The notes: generated by a model from the sequence alone, not told the origin. A DNA stretch of 64,000 nt from Streptococcus parasanguinis (GCF_016648855.1 NZ_JACLQU010000005.1:51501-115500); one strand, 5' to 3'. Positions 9,914 through 20,275 are shown, counted from the first letter of the stretch. Numbers and translations: made by a program.

Positions 9914-10096
9914 AAAAAGAGAGTGGGACAGAAATCGGTCATTCGTTAGAATTCGATTTCGTCGTCCCACCTCCGCACAGTTGAGTAGGGCTGTAAAAGC
10001 TGATGAAATCAGCGTAGTAGAGCCCACTCAACCACTGCGTCTTGCTCGACAATCCAAAAACAATTGAGAGGCTAGGACTTTTGTCCTAGCCTCTTT
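9914..10096. repeat. 183-bp structured intergenic repeat, copy 1
   Basis: This block aligns without gaps to 12527-12709, with 7 mismatches in 183 bp. It contains nested palindromes: GTGGGAC with GTCCCAC around GAAATCG/CGATTTC; GAGTAGGGCT with AGCCCACTC around AGCTGAT/ATCAGC; and GAGGCTAGGAC (10068-10078) with GTCCTAGCCTC (10083-10093). No open frame of note is inside. It sits between rnjA and glnA, immediately after the glnA stop, so its last hairpin may end glnA transcripts. I do not recognise it as BOX or RUP. Confidence 0.85.
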
Positions 10097-10107
10097 ACTC
10101 TTGTTTC

Positions 10108-11454
10108 TTAATAAAGATCTAAATAGTTGTCTACTTCCCATTGAGATACGAAGGTCGCATAGCTTGCCCATTCGATTCGTTTGGCTTCAAGGAAGCTGGT
10201 GTAAATATGTTCACCCAAGGCAGCTTTCACCACTTCGTCTTCTGTCAAGGCTTTCAAAGCATTGTGAAGGGTAGAAGGTAGATCTGTGATTCCAGCTGCT
10301 CTACGTTCTTCCGGTGTCATCACATAGATATTTTCTTCGATCGGAGCAGGTGCTTCAATTTTATTTTCAATACCGTGAAGGCCGACTTCAAGCAAGACTG
10401 CCAAGGCTACATAAGGATTGGCCATTGGGTCTACAGAGCGCAATTCCAAACGAGTTCCCATACCACGTGATGCTGGCACACGTACCAATGGGGAACGGTT
10501 GCGACCTGCCCAAGCGATATAAACGGGTGCTTCATATCCTGGCACCAAACGCTTATAAGAGTTAACCGTTGGGTTTGTCACCGCTGTAAAGTTATATGCA
10601 TGCTTGATCAAGCCACCCAAGAAGTGATAAGCTGTTTCTGACAATTGCATGCCCTTTGGATCTTCTGGATCAAAGAAGGCATTGTTGCCATCTTGGTCAA
10701 AGAGAGACATATTACAGTGCATACCTGATCCGGCAATTCCAAATTTTGGTTTGGCCATAAAGGTTGCATACAAGCCGTGTTTACGAGCGATGGTCTTCAC
10801 AACGAGTTTAAAGATTTGGATCTTGTCACAAGCGCGGAGAACTTCGTCATACTTAAAGTCGATTTCATGCTGACCAACGGCTACTTCGTGGTGACTAGCT
10901 TCTACTTCAAAGCCCATCTTGGTCAAGACATTTACGATTTCACGACGAGTGTTATCTGCAAGGTCTGTTGGAGCCAAGTCAAAATAGCCACCTTTGTCGT
11001 TTACTTCAAGAGTTGGATCTCCATTTTCGTCCAACTTGAAGAGGAAGAATTCCGGTTCTGGACCAAGGTTAAAGGATTTGAATCCAAGTTCTTCCATATG
11101 ACGAAGAGCACGTTTCAAGTTGCCACGTGGGTCTCCTGCGAATGGTTCTCCTTCTGTCGTATAGACATCACAGATCAAGCCAGCTACGCTACCATTTTCA
11201 TCTCCCCAAGGGAAGACTGTCCATGTATCCAAATCTGGGTAAAGATACATATCTGATTCGTTGATACGGACAAATCCTTCGATAGAAGAACCATCAAACA
11301 TGGCTTTGTTTGAAAGAACCTTGTCCAGTTGCTCATCGGTAGCTGGAATTTCGACGTTCTTCATGGTTCCCAAAATATCAGAGAACATCAAGCGAATAAA
11401 AGTAACATTTTTTTCTTTTACTTCACGGCGAATATCTGCAGCAGTAATTGACAT
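10108..11454 (-). CDS. glnA: Glutamine synthetase type I
   Basis: GlnA makes glutamine from glutamate, ammonia and ATP. The 448-residue protein is of the short GSI-alpha class: [22 protein letters not shown] for metal and glutamate binding, [13 protein letters not shown], and the ATP segment [17 protein letters not shown] are all present, and the adenylylation insert is absent. The ribosome site is AAGGAGA. It is the second gene of glnRA; in this class glutamine-bound GlnA also modulates GlnR activity. Confidence 0.97.
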   Translation of the reverse strand: MSITAADIRREVKEKNVTFIRLMFSDILGTMKNVEIPATDEQLDKVLSNKAMFDGSSIEGFVRINESDMYLYPDLDTWTVFPWGDENGSVAGLICDVYTTEGEPFAGDPRGNLKRALRHMEELGFKSFNLGPEPEFFLFKLDENGDPTLEVNDKGGYFDLAPTDLADNTRREIVNVLTKMGFEVEASHHEVAVGQHEIDFKYDEVLRACDKIQIFKLVVKTIARKHGLYATFMAKPKFGIAGSGMHCNMSLFDQDGNNAFFDPEDPKGMQLSETAYHFLGGLIKHAYNFTAVTNPTVNSYKRLVPGYEAPVYIAWAGRNRSPLVRVPASRGMGTRLELRSVDPMANPYVALAVLLEVGLHGIENKIEAPAPIEENIYVMTPEERRAAGITDLPSTLHNALKALTEDEVVKAALGEHIYTSFLEAKRIEWASYATFVSQWEVDNYLDLY

Positions 11455-11493
11455 TTTTGTCTCCTTAAAATAGATTACAAGCTTATGAAATGA

Positions 11494-11853
11494 TCAACGA
11501 AATTGACCATATGGCGATGGGGAAGATGTGAAGCGACTTTGCTGAAGAATGTCGCGATGAAGAGCCTTACGAATGGCTTCTTGGCTGACCACCTTGGTTT
11601 GCTCTTGCTCTTTTTCCGCATATCTCTTCTTGATATCCGCAATATTGAAACCATCTGAAATATAATCTTTGATCTCAAGCAGGCGGTCCATATTGTCCAA
11701 TGAATACATGCGACGATTGCCTTCTGTCCGATCAGGAGAAATCAACCCTTGATCTTCATAATAACGAATCTGACGAGCTGTCAAGTCGGTCAACTTCATA
11801 ACACTTCCGATCGGGAAGACAGCCAGTGAGCGTCGTAATTCCTTTTCCTTCAT
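11494..11853 (-). CDS. glnR: GlnR, MerR-family repressor of nitrogen genes
   Basis: The 119-residue regulator has an N-terminal MerR helix-turn-helix (IGSVMKLTDLTARQIRYYEDQGLISPDR, residues 16-43) followed by a short C-terminal tail, as in GlnR. It represses glnRA and other glutamine/glutamate genes when glutamine is plentiful. A perfect GlnR box lies upstream of its own promoter, showing autoregulation. It is separated from glnA by 39 bp. Confidence 0.96.
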   Translation of the reverse strand: MKEKELRRSLAVFPIGSVMKLTDLTARQIRYYEDQGLISPDRTEGNRRMYSLDNMDRLLEIKDYISDGFNIADIKKRYAEKEQEQTKVVSQEAIRKALHRDILQQSRFTSSPSPYGQFR

Positions 11854-11873
11854 ACCATTCCTCTTTCTATTCT

Positions 11874-11925
11874 ATTATATCGAAAAAAAAATCTATGTCA
11901 AGATTAAATGTTATATAATCTTACA
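11874..11925 (-). promoter_or_regulatory. glnRA promoter with GlnR operator
   Basis: On the minus strand TTGACA (11896-11901) and TATAAT (11874-11879) are 16 bp apart, a near-consensus promoter. Just upstream, 11909-11925 reads TGTAAGATTATATAACA and matches the GlnR consensus TGTNA-N7-TNACA exactly. The operator overlaps the end of the neighbouring membrane-protein gene. Confidence 0.92.
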
Positions 11926-12454
11926 TAGGTTTTTTGTGTTTCTTGAGAAAATCTCGAATGCGATCGACATCCGAATTGACCAAAATCGCAACAAAAACGC
12001 CGATAAAGGTCTCAAATATTCGGGCAAAAACATACAAGAAGGTTTCTCCGTTAGGAATCGAGAGAGTAATGATCAGCATTGCCGAAACTCCTCCGATAAT
12101 TCCTGCTTTATTATTCATAGCGACATTTGTCATAATGGTTAACATAGTCGCAATTGGGACAAAAATCAGAGTCACCCAATACGCCCCATGAAAGAGCGTT
12201 TTTAAAAGGAAGAACAAAACAGCATAAAAACCTCCGATACTGTTGCCCATGACACGCGAAGCCCCGAAATGGACACTCTTATCAAAGTCTTCCCTCAAAC
12301 TAAAAACAGCTGTCAAAGTCCCGATCTGAAGGCCTCGCCAGCCAAATATTCCAAAAATAAGTAGTACAATAAAAACGGCAATCCCTGTTTTAAAGGTTCT
12401 CATCCCCAAACGGAATTTGGACCAATCAAATTTGTGTCGTTTAAAGTAATCCAT
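11921..12454 (-). CDS. Aromatic acid exporter family (DUF939/ArAE-like) membrane protein
   Basis: The 177-residue protein has about five membrane helices after a short basic N-terminus (FKRHKFDWSKFRLGMRTFKTGIAVF) and a highly charged C-terminus. Its pattern fits the N-terminal membrane domain of the FUSC/aromatic acid exporter group (Pfam ArAE_1), whose streptococcal members are uncharacterised. It sits between pgk and glnR, as in the pneumococcus. I choose the ATG at 12454, since AGGTG precedes it, over a GTG two codons upstream. Function is unknown. Confidence 0.7.
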   Translation of the reverse strand: MDYFKRHKFDWSKFRLGMRTFKTGIAVFIVLLIFGIFGWRGLQIGTLTAVFSLREDFDKSVHFGASRVMGNSIGGFYAVLFFLLKTLFHGAYWVTLIFVPIATMLTIMTNVAMNNKAGIIGGVSAMLIITLSIPNGETFLYVFARIFETFIGVFVAILVNSDVDRIRDFLKKHKKPM

Positions 12455-12526
12455 GGTCACCTATCTTTCTATTTCTATTATTCTACCATATTTTCAGAAA
12501 GGAGAGAACAGATATAAATAGAAAGA

Positions 12527-12709
12527 AAAAAGAGAGCGGGACAGAAATCGGTAATTCGTTAGAATTCGATTTCGTCGTCCCACCTCCGTACAGTTGAGTA
12601 GGGCTATAAAAGCTGATGAAATCAGCCTAGTAGAGCCCACTCAACCACTGCGTCTTGCTCGACAATCCAAAAATAATTGAGAGGCTAGGACTTTTGTCCC
12701 AGCCTCTTT
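12527..12709. repeat. 183-bp structured intergenic repeat, copy 2
   Basis: This is the second copy of the element at 9914-10096, same orientation, same length, 7 substitutions. Again it starts right after a minus-strand gene (pgk). The outer stem is weakened by a GTGGG-to-GCGGG change and the last stem by GTCCTAGCC-to-GTCCCAGCC, which leaves one wobble pair. Confidence 0.85.
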
Positions 12710-12722
12710 CATTCTATTTAGA

Positions 12723-13922
12723 TTATTTGTCTGTAAGAGCAGCCAATCCTGGAAGTTCTTTACCTTCAAGGAGTTCCATAGAAGCACCACCACCAGTAGA
12801 GATCCATGAGAATTTGTCTGCACGGCCAAGGTTGATCGCAGCAGCAGCTGAGTCACCACCACCGATGATTGATTTAACGCCTGGTTGTTTCACGATAGCG
12901 TCCATCACACCGATTGTACCAGCTTGGAAGTCAGGGTTTTCAAATACACCCATAGGTCCGTTCCATACAACTGTTTTCGCACCAGTCAATTCTTGGTCGA
13001 ATTTAGCGATTGATTTAGGACCGATATCAAGACCAAGGAATCCTGGATCTACTGCTTCACCTTCAGTGTCTTTCACTTCAGTGTAGTCAGCAAATGCGTT
13101 CGCTTCTTTTGAGTCAACTGGCAAGATCAATTTGCCGTTTGATTTTTCAAGAAGAGCTTTCGCCACATCCAATTTGTCTTCTTCTACAAGTGAGTTACCG
13201 ATTTCGATACCTTGTGCTTTGTAGAATGTGTAAGTCATCCCACCACCGATAAGGACTTTATCAGCTTTTTCAAGCAAGTTTTCGATAACACCGATCTTGT
13301 CAGATACTTTAGATCCACCAAGGATAGCTACGAATGGACGTTCTGGAGCTTCAACTGCTTCTTTGATGTAAGCAATTTCGTTTTCAAGAAGGAATCCAGC
13401 AACAGCTTTATCAACGTTTGCAGAGATACCAACGTTAGATGCGTGTGCACGGTGAGCAGTACCAAATGCATCGTTTACGAAGATACCATCTCCAAGTGAT
13501 GCCCAGTATTTTCCAAGTTCAGGATCGTTTTTAGATTCTTTCTTGCCATCAACATCTTCGAAACGAGTGTTTTCAACCAAGAGAACTTGTCCATCTTCAA
13601 GAGCGTTAACAGCAGCTTCCAATTCAGCACCACGTGTAACACCTGGGATAAATTTCACTTCTTGACCCAATTTAGCAGCCAAGTCAGCAGCTACAGGAGC
13701 AAGTGATTTACCTTCTTTATCTGCTTCTTCTTTTACACGTCCAAGGTGAGAGAAGAGGATTGCACGTCCACCTTGTTCAAGGATGTACTTGATAGTTGGA
13801 AGAGCTGCAGTGATACGGTTATCGTTAGTGATCACGCCATCTTTTACAGGAACGTTGAAGTCAACACGAACGAGAACTTTTTTCCCTTTCAAGTCAACGT
13901 CTTTAACAGTCAATTTTGCCAT
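12723..13922 (-). CDS. pgk: Phosphoglycerate kinase
   Basis: Pgk makes ATP and 3-phosphoglycerate from 1,3-bisphosphoglycerate in glycolysis. The 399-residue protein shows [11 protein letters not shown], the substrate arginines in the FSHLGR segment, [12 protein letters not shown] and the nucleotide-binding GGGDSAAA near the C-terminus. Codon use is strongly biased, as expected for a highly expressed gene. The ribosome site AGAAGGAG is 9 bp from the ATG, and a minus-strand TATAAT lies about 35 bp before the ATG. It is monocistronic here, away from gap. Confidence 0.97.
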   Translation of the reverse strand: MAKLTVKDVDLKGKKVLVRVDFNVPVKDGVITNDNRITAALPTIKYILEQGGRAILFSHLGRVKEEADKEGKSLAPVAADLAAKLGQEVKFIPGVTRGAELEAAVNALEDGQVLLVENTRFEDVDGKKESKNDPELGKYWASLGDGIFVNDAFGTAHRAHASNVGISANVDKAVAGFLLENEIAYIKEAVEAPERPFVAILGGSKVSDKIGVIENLLEKADKVLIGGGMTYTFYKAQGIEIGNSLVEEDKLDVAKALLEKSNGKLILPVDSKEANAFADYTEVKDTEGEAVDPGFLGLDIGPKSIAKFDQELTGAKTVVWNGPMGVFENPDFQAGTIGVMDAIVKQPGVKSIIGGGDSAAAAINLGRADKFSWISTGGGASMELLEGKELPGLAALTDK

Positions 13923-14050
13923 TAGATATGACTCCTTCTATTTTTAATACATGATAATTATATCACAAAAGCTGTAAAAGAGGTAGAAAAATCCAATGCT
14001 TTTCCCTTCTAATTCACAGGATCCGAACGACACTTCTAGATACAAGATCA

Positions 14051-14080
14051 AACCTCTCTGGTTTTCACCAGAGAGGTTTT
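14051..14080. terminator. Bidirectional hairpin between pgk promoter and endoglycosidase gene
   Basis: AACCTCTCTGG (14051-14061) and CCAGAGAGGTT (14068-14078) form an 11-bp stem. It ends the minus-strand gene that stops at 14125; the T-tract is stronger on the plus strand. Confidence 0.75.
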
Positions 14081-14124
14081 TTGAGAGTGACTTTTTAAGT
14101 GAACGAAAGAATCCTGTAAAAGAC

Positions 14125-17100
14125 TTACTCTTCTTTCTTCTTACCAGCCAAGAGGAAGCCGCCTAAGGCTGCTAGGAGAACAGCTTCAGCTGCAAAGGAA
14201 GCTTCTAGGCTTGCCGTATTTGGCAAGTGTTCCGATTGACTTTCTTTGCTGGCATCTTTTGTTTCTTGCTGAACTGTTGGCTGTGAGTTCGCTCCTTGGT
14301 GGGCACTTAACAACTGATGGATCTCTTGATCAACCATATCCTTGTGTTCTTCCTCTTGATGACCCGGTTGAGTAGAAGTCGTTGTGGCCAACTGATCCAC
14401 TTGAGAAGACTCTGTAGGCTTCAATGGATTAGCTGGATCCGGAGTCACTGGGGCAGCTGGTTGGACTGGTTGATTTGGTTGAGCCGGTTGAACAGGCTGA
14501 TCTGGTTTAGCCGGTTCTTCTGGTTGGATCGGTTGATCTGGTCCTTCCGTTTTTGCTGGCTTATAGACAATCGCATAGTGGGTAAAGTGAGGTGCTGTAA
14601 AGATGACTACATCTCCGACTCTCTCAAAGGCCAAGGATTGAGGAGCTTGACCTTCTGTGAAGAAGAGAACTTGCTCCACTTCTTTATCCTTATCCACAGG
14701 GATTTGCACAAGGGATGGATGGTGGGTATCGATATCTTGACCGCTTGCATCCACGCCTTCAATATCAAAGACGATTCCTTCTCGACCCTTCAGCTCTTCT
14801 TTTTCTGCCTGATTGGCTTCAACTTTTGCGACTTTCAGTCCTTTGACAACGGTTGGCTCTAAGTTGGAGAATTGAACTTCGACTCCAGTCGCAGGGTCTA
14901 CAAAGACCGCTGGCTTATCTTCTTTCAGGAGCCCAATCAAGGTCTCTAGACCTGTCTTAGCTGTTTCAAGCGCTTCAGGAGTGAGCTCTGAAGAAGCTAG
15001 GAGCTCTTTATTTTTCTCAACCAGTGCCTGCAAAGCCTCACCAGAAGGGTGATTTGGCTTGCTTGCTAATAGAGCAGTCGCTTCTGTTGTTAGGGCAGAG
15101 AGAGCTTCATTTTCTTTGGTTAGATTAGCTTGACCATCCAAGGCTTTCAAGAGAGCGGTCAATTGGTTCAACTGCTCATTGACTTGATCTTGTGTGCTGG
15201 TATCATGCTCTTTCAAGACTTTTTCAGAAGCAGCCATTCCAGCTAGCAAGGCTTCTTTGACTTCTGGAGTGGCAAATGTAAAGTCTACTTTAGCTTTTGC
15301 AGCTTCAGCTTCAGCCAATTTTTGCTTGAGGTATTCATCGTTGAGAGCTGGTTTTGGATTGACGAGGACATCAAAGCTTGTGCTAGCTCCTTTGTAATGG
15401 ACAGTGATGGTTTGGCGACCTTCCTTAGTCGTATCAAAGCCAGTCACTTCCACACCTTCATCTGTCAAGGCGTGCGTTTCGGTTGTTTCATCATCAAAGA
15501 CAACTGTAAAGCGTCCGCCATCTTTCTCCAATGCTTCTCCGACAATATATTCCACTTTTGGTTTGTCGGTCAATTCTAGACCAGCAACTGCTTTTTCACC
15601 TGCTTCCTCTGCACTGACTACAAAAACAGTGAGAGTCTTATCCAATTTCTGACCAAGGTAAGAAACTTCTAGGTGTTGTTCTCCCAGCTTGCTACTATCA
15701 AATCCATGAATCTCTACACCTGAGTTGGTGAGGTTGACCAGTTGATCTGCTTGGCCATCTTTATAATGAACACGGAGTGTTGCTCCTTTCAAGGAAAGAG
15801 CATCCCCTTCCCGGTAGACCTTCTTGGTCAAACCATCTTCAAATTGAAGTCCCGCAATTTCTTTATCATTCTTTGGAACTTCGATCGCTAGAACATTACT
15901 GATATCTTTGCCAGGTTCTTGCGCACGGTAGTAGAGAAGAGATGGGGTTGATTCAAAAGCGAGCGGTTTAAAGATGAGATTTCCAGCTTGATCGGCTGTC
16001 ATGGTCGCAATTGGACTGGTCGCTTCTTTATCAGCATAAAGAGTCAGTGTAGTATTGGCCGGAACATCTTTGAAGCCGACTTGGACAAAATGATTGCCTA
16101 AGCTTTGCGCTGCAGCATGTTTCATCGGGATGTTGACCGTTTCAGTATCCAGACTTTCATACATCTTCCAGTTGTAAATCCGGATGGCTTGCCATGGGGT
16201 TCCGTTATCTGCCGTAATGACATGGAGACGCCAGTCTTGAGCCTTGATTGGATGGTCGAGTGTAATGTCGGACACATGGGCTTTATTGCCACGAACTTCC
16301 TTAGCGAGCTTCCACTCACCCGCTTCATCCTTGTAGTAGAGATCAAAGTCACGGGTATTCATCTTGCCATCGTCGACAGATTCTCCACCCGCACCGGCAT
16401 GGTCCATGACCCAACGAACAATGGTCCGTGGTTGTGTCAAGCGAATATCGACGGTTCCACTCAATTGAGCAGAAGACCATTTATCTGAAAGACTGGTAAT
16501 GGTCCCATTTAACATACCTTCAATGCCTTCACTACCATCCGCATCTGGGAAGCTCGAACCGATCACTTTGGCTCCAATGACTACGTTTGGCGCTAAAGCT
16601 TTTGGTAGACTGGTATCTGACACGGTCATGCCCCAATCAAAGGCTACAGTTCCCGCATCCGAACGTTGACCATTCTTTCCAACTGCCACAACCTTGAGTT
16701 CCTGAGTGGTTCCTTCAGCACTTGCTGAACGGCTAACTTTTGGTAGATAGACGGTTGTCGCAGAAGACCCTGTTAAGAGACGCCAGTTATCGCCATCTTT
16801 TTCATAGACTTCATAATAATCCGCATCTGCTACCCCTTTAAAATTGAGGACTGCTTCTGCTTCTTGCGCATTTTGTAGGCGTTTTGCCCGAACGGATACT
16901 TCTGCTGGAGTCGCTGGTTTCTCTTGGTTCGACGTAATCGACAATTGGCCGAGATTAAATTTGTAGTCTTTAACATCCGTATCATGGTCAAAGAACATCT
17001 TCACAGCATAAATGGTCTTGCCAGCCAAACTTCCCAAATCAAAGGTTTGAGTAGACCAATCTGCACTCGGTGTCAATTCTTTCCATTCGTATTCAGAGTA

Positions 17101-18915
17101 GTCTTCTTTGGTGGCAACAGCTACCCAGGCAGCTGCTCCGATCCCACCTTTATGACTGACGCTCAATTTTGTCGTTTCTGTCACAGGAATCTTGGTCGAA
17201 TAGAGCATGACATTTTGACTGCTATTGGCTTTTAAATCTCCTTCAAAGGCTAGAGAATTTCCTCCATTGTAGGCTTGATCAAAATCATAACGACCTTTCA
17301 ATGGCACACTATCCTCACTATGCTCTACCCACCAACGCCATGTTGGAAGGTAGCCAGAAACAGAACGGTAGTTCCACTCCCCTTCTTTAGAAATCTTGCC
17401 ATCCACAAACCAGTGTTTTCCGTGTCCAGTATTGAAGGAAGTATTGAAATTTTCACTTGTAATAGGAGTTTTGTCCACTACTAGATTGGACATACCGTAC
17501 CAAGATTGGTCTGCTGGTTTTCCTTTAGTCGGATCTCCTTGGAAACCTGTCCAGAATAGATCTTCATGGGTATGGTAACCTTCTCCAGTCTTTCCTAGCC
17601 CTGTAATGGTATCAGGTGCATAAAGACCAAGAGATAGACGCAACTTGCCATGTTCATCTAAAATGGCATTCCAGTCTACATTAGTCTTATAAGAGCCTCC
17701 TTTTTGGAGCTCGAGTCCAGCTAGAACATCATAAGGATTCCGATGAATCCATTTAGCTGTACTGATGGAATAATCCACTTCTGATTTGCCCCAGTTAAAG
17801 TTAGCAAAGAAGGTATCAACTGGATTTTCCCCATTTTCTGGCTGCATGAAATTGTAGTTGTATTCTCCCAGCGCATTCTCATGGTAACGGCCATATTCAT
17901 AGGTCATAGCATCATACCAGGAATACTTAATCGGATAGTTCAGACTTTTCGCATATTCCTTGGTATAAAGAAGAAAATCTCTCAATTTTGGACCCAATGG
18001 TTCTACAAGATTTCCGGTCGTTTCTTGGTTGATAAAGTAACCATCAAAGCCATAGTACTTGGCAAGTTCGACTAATTTACGGGCGATCGGGAAAGTTTTA
18101 GAGCCTTCACTATCTTCTTTCAAGGTTTCTGCAAAATGTTCTTGATCCTTGATGCTGCTAGACCAGTTATAAAAGAGTGTTCCATAAATAGGAACCCCAT
18201 TTCGGTGGGCTGCATCGATCACATCTGCTGATGGAACCAGTCCTTCCCAAAAGACCATGGAATCCAAATATTGCCAGTAATCAAAAGCATAGGCCTTAAA
18301 CTCTTCCCCGCCGACAGACGCATGATCCTTGGCTTTGGAGTTCATGTTTGACAGCGCTTGGATCTTCGCTTCAGGGTTGGCTTGTTCATTAATTTGTTTC
18401 CCTTGAAAGCGGCTCGCAAGTGGAACGCTTGCTCTGTTCATATCGTCATCCACTCGTTTTCCTGGTTCCCACTTCAAGAGATCGTCCCAGGTATCGAACT
18501 TAACTTCTTTGGGTCTTAATTGTTTTTCTTCATTGGTTGGTAAATCGGCCACTTTTTCTGCAGCAGCTTTCGGTTTTTCAGTCTCTGAAACAGCTGGAGT
18601 ATCTGTAGTTGTCGAGCTAGCTTCTGTACTTGTAGGACTAGCCTCCGGAGCGACCGCTTCTGCGACTGGTTTTTCCGTTTCTGCAGCAGGCAAGGCCGCA
18701 TCTGCAGTATAGACGCCAGCTTCTCTCACTAGATGATTGACATCTTCTGTCGCTACTGAAGATGTTTCTAAGGGTTGTTCACTAGTAGAAACTGTCTCAT
18801 CTGCAGAGACAGCTCCTGTTCCTAAAAATGCTAACCCAATCAATGCGGAGCAAACTCCCACACTGAATTTTCGTATACTAAATCGTTCTTTCTTTTCAAA
18901 TAGATGACCTTTCAT
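14125..18915 (-). CDS. endoD: Cell-wall-anchored endo-beta-N-acetylglucosaminidase (GH85, EndoD-like)
   Basis: GH85 enzymes cut the chitobiose core of N-glycans; in streptococci this trims host glycoproteins with the help of exoglycosidases. The 1596-residue protein has a YSIRK-type signal (FSIRKFSVGVCSALIG), a low-complexity linker to about residue 130, and the GH85 barrel containing FINQE at 294-298 (Asn296 and Glu298, the expected catalytic pair). A beta-sandwich and a discoidin-like carbohydrate module follow. Two Ig-like segments with GxxLxxxGxxxxV patterns lie near 1040-1200. A helical region, a Pro-rich spacer and the sorting signal LPNTA (1564-1568) close the chain. It lies beside pgk as in the pneumococcus. 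Confidence 0.93.
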   Translation of the reverse strand: MKGHLFEKKERFSIRKFSVGVCSALIGLAFLGTGAVSADETVSTSEQPLETSSVATEDVNHLVREAGVYTADAALPAAETEKPVAEAVAPEASPTSTEASSTTTDTPAVSETEKPKAAAEKVADLPTNEEKQLRPKEVKFDTWDDLLKWEPGKRVDDDMNRASVPLASRFQGKQINEQANPEAKIQALSNMNSKAKDHASVGGEEFKAYAFDYWQYLDSMVFWEGLVPSADVIDAAHRNGVPIYGTLFYNWSSSIKDQEHFAETLKEDSEGSKTFPIARKLVELAKYYGFDGYFINQETTGNLVEPLGPKLRDFLLYTKEYAKSLNYPIKYSWYDAMTYEYGRYHENALGEYNYNFMQPENGENPVDTFFANFNWGKSEVDYSISTAKWIHRNPYDVLAGLELQKGGSYKTNVDWNAILDEHGKLRLSLGLYAPDTITGLGKTGEGYHTHEDLFWTGFQGDPTKGKPADQSWYGMSNLVVDKTPITSENFNTSFNTGHGKHWFVDGKISKEGEWNYRSVSGYLPTWRWWVEHSEDSVPLKGRYDFDQAYNGGNSLAFEGDLKANSSQNVMLYSTKIPVTETTKLSVSHKGGIGAAAWVAVATKEDYSEYEWKELTPSADWSTQTFDLGSLAGKTIYAVKMFFDHDTDVKDYKFNLGQLSITSNQEKPATPAEVSVRAKRLQNAQEAEAVLNFKGVADADYYEVYEKDGDNWRLLTGSSATTVYLPKVSRSASAEGTTQELKVVAVGKNGQRSDAGTVAFDWGMTVSDTSLPKALAPNVVIGAKVIGSSFPDADGSEGIEGMLNGTITSLSDKWSSAQLSGTVDIRLTQPRTIVRWVMDHAGAGGESVDDGKMNTRDFDLYYKDEAGEWKLAKEVRGNKAHVSDITLDHPIKAQDWRLHVITADNGTPWQAIRIYNWKMYESLDTETVNIPMKHAAAQSLGNHFVQVGFKDVPANTTLTLYADKEATSPIATMTADQAGNLIFKPLAFESTPSLLYYRAQEPGKDISNVLAIEVPKNDKEIAGLQFEDGLTKKVYREGDALSLKGATLRVHYKDGQADQLVNLTNSGVEIHGFDSSKLGEQHLEVSYLGQKLDKTLTVFVVSAEEAGEKAVAGLELTDKPKVEYIVGEALEKDGGRFTVVFDDETTETHALTDEGVEVTGFDTTKEGRQTITVHYKGASTSFDVLVNPKPALNDEYLKQKLAEAEAAKAKVDFTFATPEVKEALLAGMAASEKVLKEHDTSTQDQVNEQLNQLTALLKALDGQANLTKENEALSALTTEATALLASKPNHPSGEALQALVEKNKELLASSELTPEALETAKTGLETLIGLLKEDKPAVFVDPATGVEVQFSNLEPTVVKGLKVAKVEANQAEKEELKGREGIVFDIEGVDASGQDIDTHHPSLVQIPVDKDKEVEQVLFFTEGQAPQSLAFERVGDVVIFTAPHFTHYAIVYKPAKTEGPDQPIQPEEPAKPDQPVQPAQPNQPVQPAAPVTPDPANPLKPTESSQVDQLATTTSTQPGHQEEEHKDMVDQEIHQLLSAHQGANSQPTVQQETKDASKESQSEHLPNTASLEASFAAEAVLLAALGGFLLAGKKKEE

Positions 18916-18982
18916 CTTGACCTCCTTGTATGGTTTTTTTCTTTTTCTTGAGCGATTTCCATTGGCTCCTTTCTCTACGAAC

Positions 18983-19058
18983 TGTAATCGCTTTCATTTT
19001 ATTGTATTAGAAATCTCCAATCCAGAATAGGATACCCTAATCTATTTAGCACTGTCAA
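18983..19058 (-). promoter_or_regulatory. Promoter and CcpA cre-like site of endoD
   Basis: On the minus strand TTGACA (19053-19058) and TATCCT (19029-19034) are 18 bp apart. Downstream, 18983-18996 reads TGAAAGCGATTACA on the minus strand, one mismatch from TGWAARCGYTWWCW. Such a position past the start site fits a road-block by CcpA, so glucose would repress the enzyme. Confidence 0.7.
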
Positions 19059-19107
19059 TCTATTTTGCCAATTCCTATAATATGATGAGAAAGCCCTAAA
19101 AAAAGTA

Positions 19108-19134
19108 CAAAAAAAGAGGAGGTTTCCCTCCTCT
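19108..19134 (-). terminator. Terminator of the gap gene
   Basis: AGAGGAGG and CCTCCTCT (19115-19122 with 19127-19134) form the stem; on the minus strand it is followed by TTTTTTT. Confidence 0.92.
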
Positions 19135-19149
19135 CATCATACGCATGAA

Positions 19150-20160
19150 TTATTTAGCAATTTTTGCGAAGTATTCAAGAGTACGAACAAGTTGTGCAGT
19201 GTAAGACATTTCGTTGTCATACCATGAAACAACTTTAACCAATTGTTTACCGTCAACGTCAATAACTTTAGTTTGAGTTGCGTCAAACAATGATCCGTAA
19301 GACATACCTACAACGTCTGAAGAAACGATTGGATCTTCAGTGTAACCGTATGATTCGTTTGAAGCTGCTTTCATAGCTGCGTTCACTTCATCAACAGTAA
19401 CGTTCTTGTCAAGAACAACTACCAATTCAGTAACTGATCCAGTTGGAACAGGAACACGTTGTGCAGCTCCGTCCAATTTACCGTTCAATTCAGGGATAAC
19501 CAAACCGATTGCTTTAGCAGCACCAGTTGAGTTAGGAACGATGTTAGCAGCACCAGCGCGTGCACGACGAAGGTCACCTTTACGGTGTGGACCGTCAAGG
19601 ATCATTTGGTCACCAGTGTAAGCGTGGATAGTAGTCATCAATCCTTCAACAACACCGAAGTTATCTTGAAGAGCTTTAGCCATTGGAGCCAAGCAGTTTG
19701 TAGTACATGAAGCACCTGAGATAACTGTTTCAGTACCATCAAGAATATCGTGGTTAGTGTTAAATACGACTGTTTTAACATCTGATCCACCAGGAGCAGT
19801 GATAACAACTTTCTTAGCACCACCAGCATGCAAGTGTTTTTCAGCAGCTGCTTTAGTAGCAAAGAAACCAGTTGCTTCAAGAACGATTTCTACACCGTCG
19901 TTAGCCCAGTCGATTTGTTCTGGATCGCGTTCAGCAGAAACTTTAACGAATTTACCGTTAACTTCGAATCCACCTTCTTTAACTTCCACAGTACCGTCGA
20001 AACGACCTTGAGTTGTATCGTATTTCAACAAGTGTGCAAGCATAACTGGATCTGTAAGGTCGTTGATGCGTGTAACTTCAACACCTTCTACGTTTTGGAT
20101 ACGACGGAAAGCAAGACGTCCGATACGACCGAAACCGTTAATACCAACTTTAACTACCAT
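19150..20160 (-). CDS. gap: Glyceraldehyde-3-phosphate dehydrogenase (NAD, phosphorylating)
   Basis: The enzyme oxidises glyceraldehyde-3-phosphate to 1,3-bisphosphoglycerate. The 336-residue protein begins [19 protein letters not shown] (NAD-binding) and contains the active-site [12 protein letters not shown] with the catalytic cysteine. I start at the ATG at 20160, directly behind AAGGAGGAAA; the frame extends 27 bp further upstream without a ribosome site. Codon bias is very strong. It is expressed alone from the promoter at 20247-20275. Confidence 0.97.
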   Translation of the reverse strand: MVVKVGINGFGRIGRLAFRRIQNVEGVEVTRINDLTDPVMLAHLLKYDTTQGRFDGTVEVKEGGFEVNGKFVKVSAERDPEQIDWANDGVEIVLEATGFFATKAAAEKHLHAGGAKKVVITAPGGSDVKTVVFNTNHDILDGTETVISGASCTTNCLAPMAKALQDNFGVVEGLMTTIHAYTGDQMILDGPHRKGDLRRARAGAANIVPNSTGAAKAIGLVIPELNGKLDGAAQRVPVPTGSVTELVVVLDKNVTVDEVNAAMKAASNESYGYTEDPIVSSDVVGMSYGSLFDATQTKVIDVDGKQLVKVVSWYDNEMSYTAQLVRTLEYFAKIAK

Positions 20161-20246
20161 TCGTGATTTCCTCCTTATGAAAATCAAAAAAATTTTTTGT
20201 GAAAAGAGTAACTTGACACAGCGCCAAACATCTTTTAACAGTCTCT

Positions 20247-20275
20247 ATTATATACTTTATTGCATTAAAAAGCAA
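20247..20275 (-). promoter_or_regulatory. Promoter of gap
   Basis: On the minus strand TTGCTT (20270-20275) and TATAAT (20247-20252) are 17 bp apart. The leader would be roughly 80 nt. Confidence 0.8.

Noticed and set aside
10777..11256. 159-codon plus-strand frame over glnA
   Set aside because: Antisense shadow of a highly expressed gene; no promoter or ribosome site.
14125..18915. Idea that the GH85 enzyme is an accessory Sec substrate
   Set aside because: It has a YSIRK signal of normal length and no serine-rich stalk, so the general Sec route is expected.
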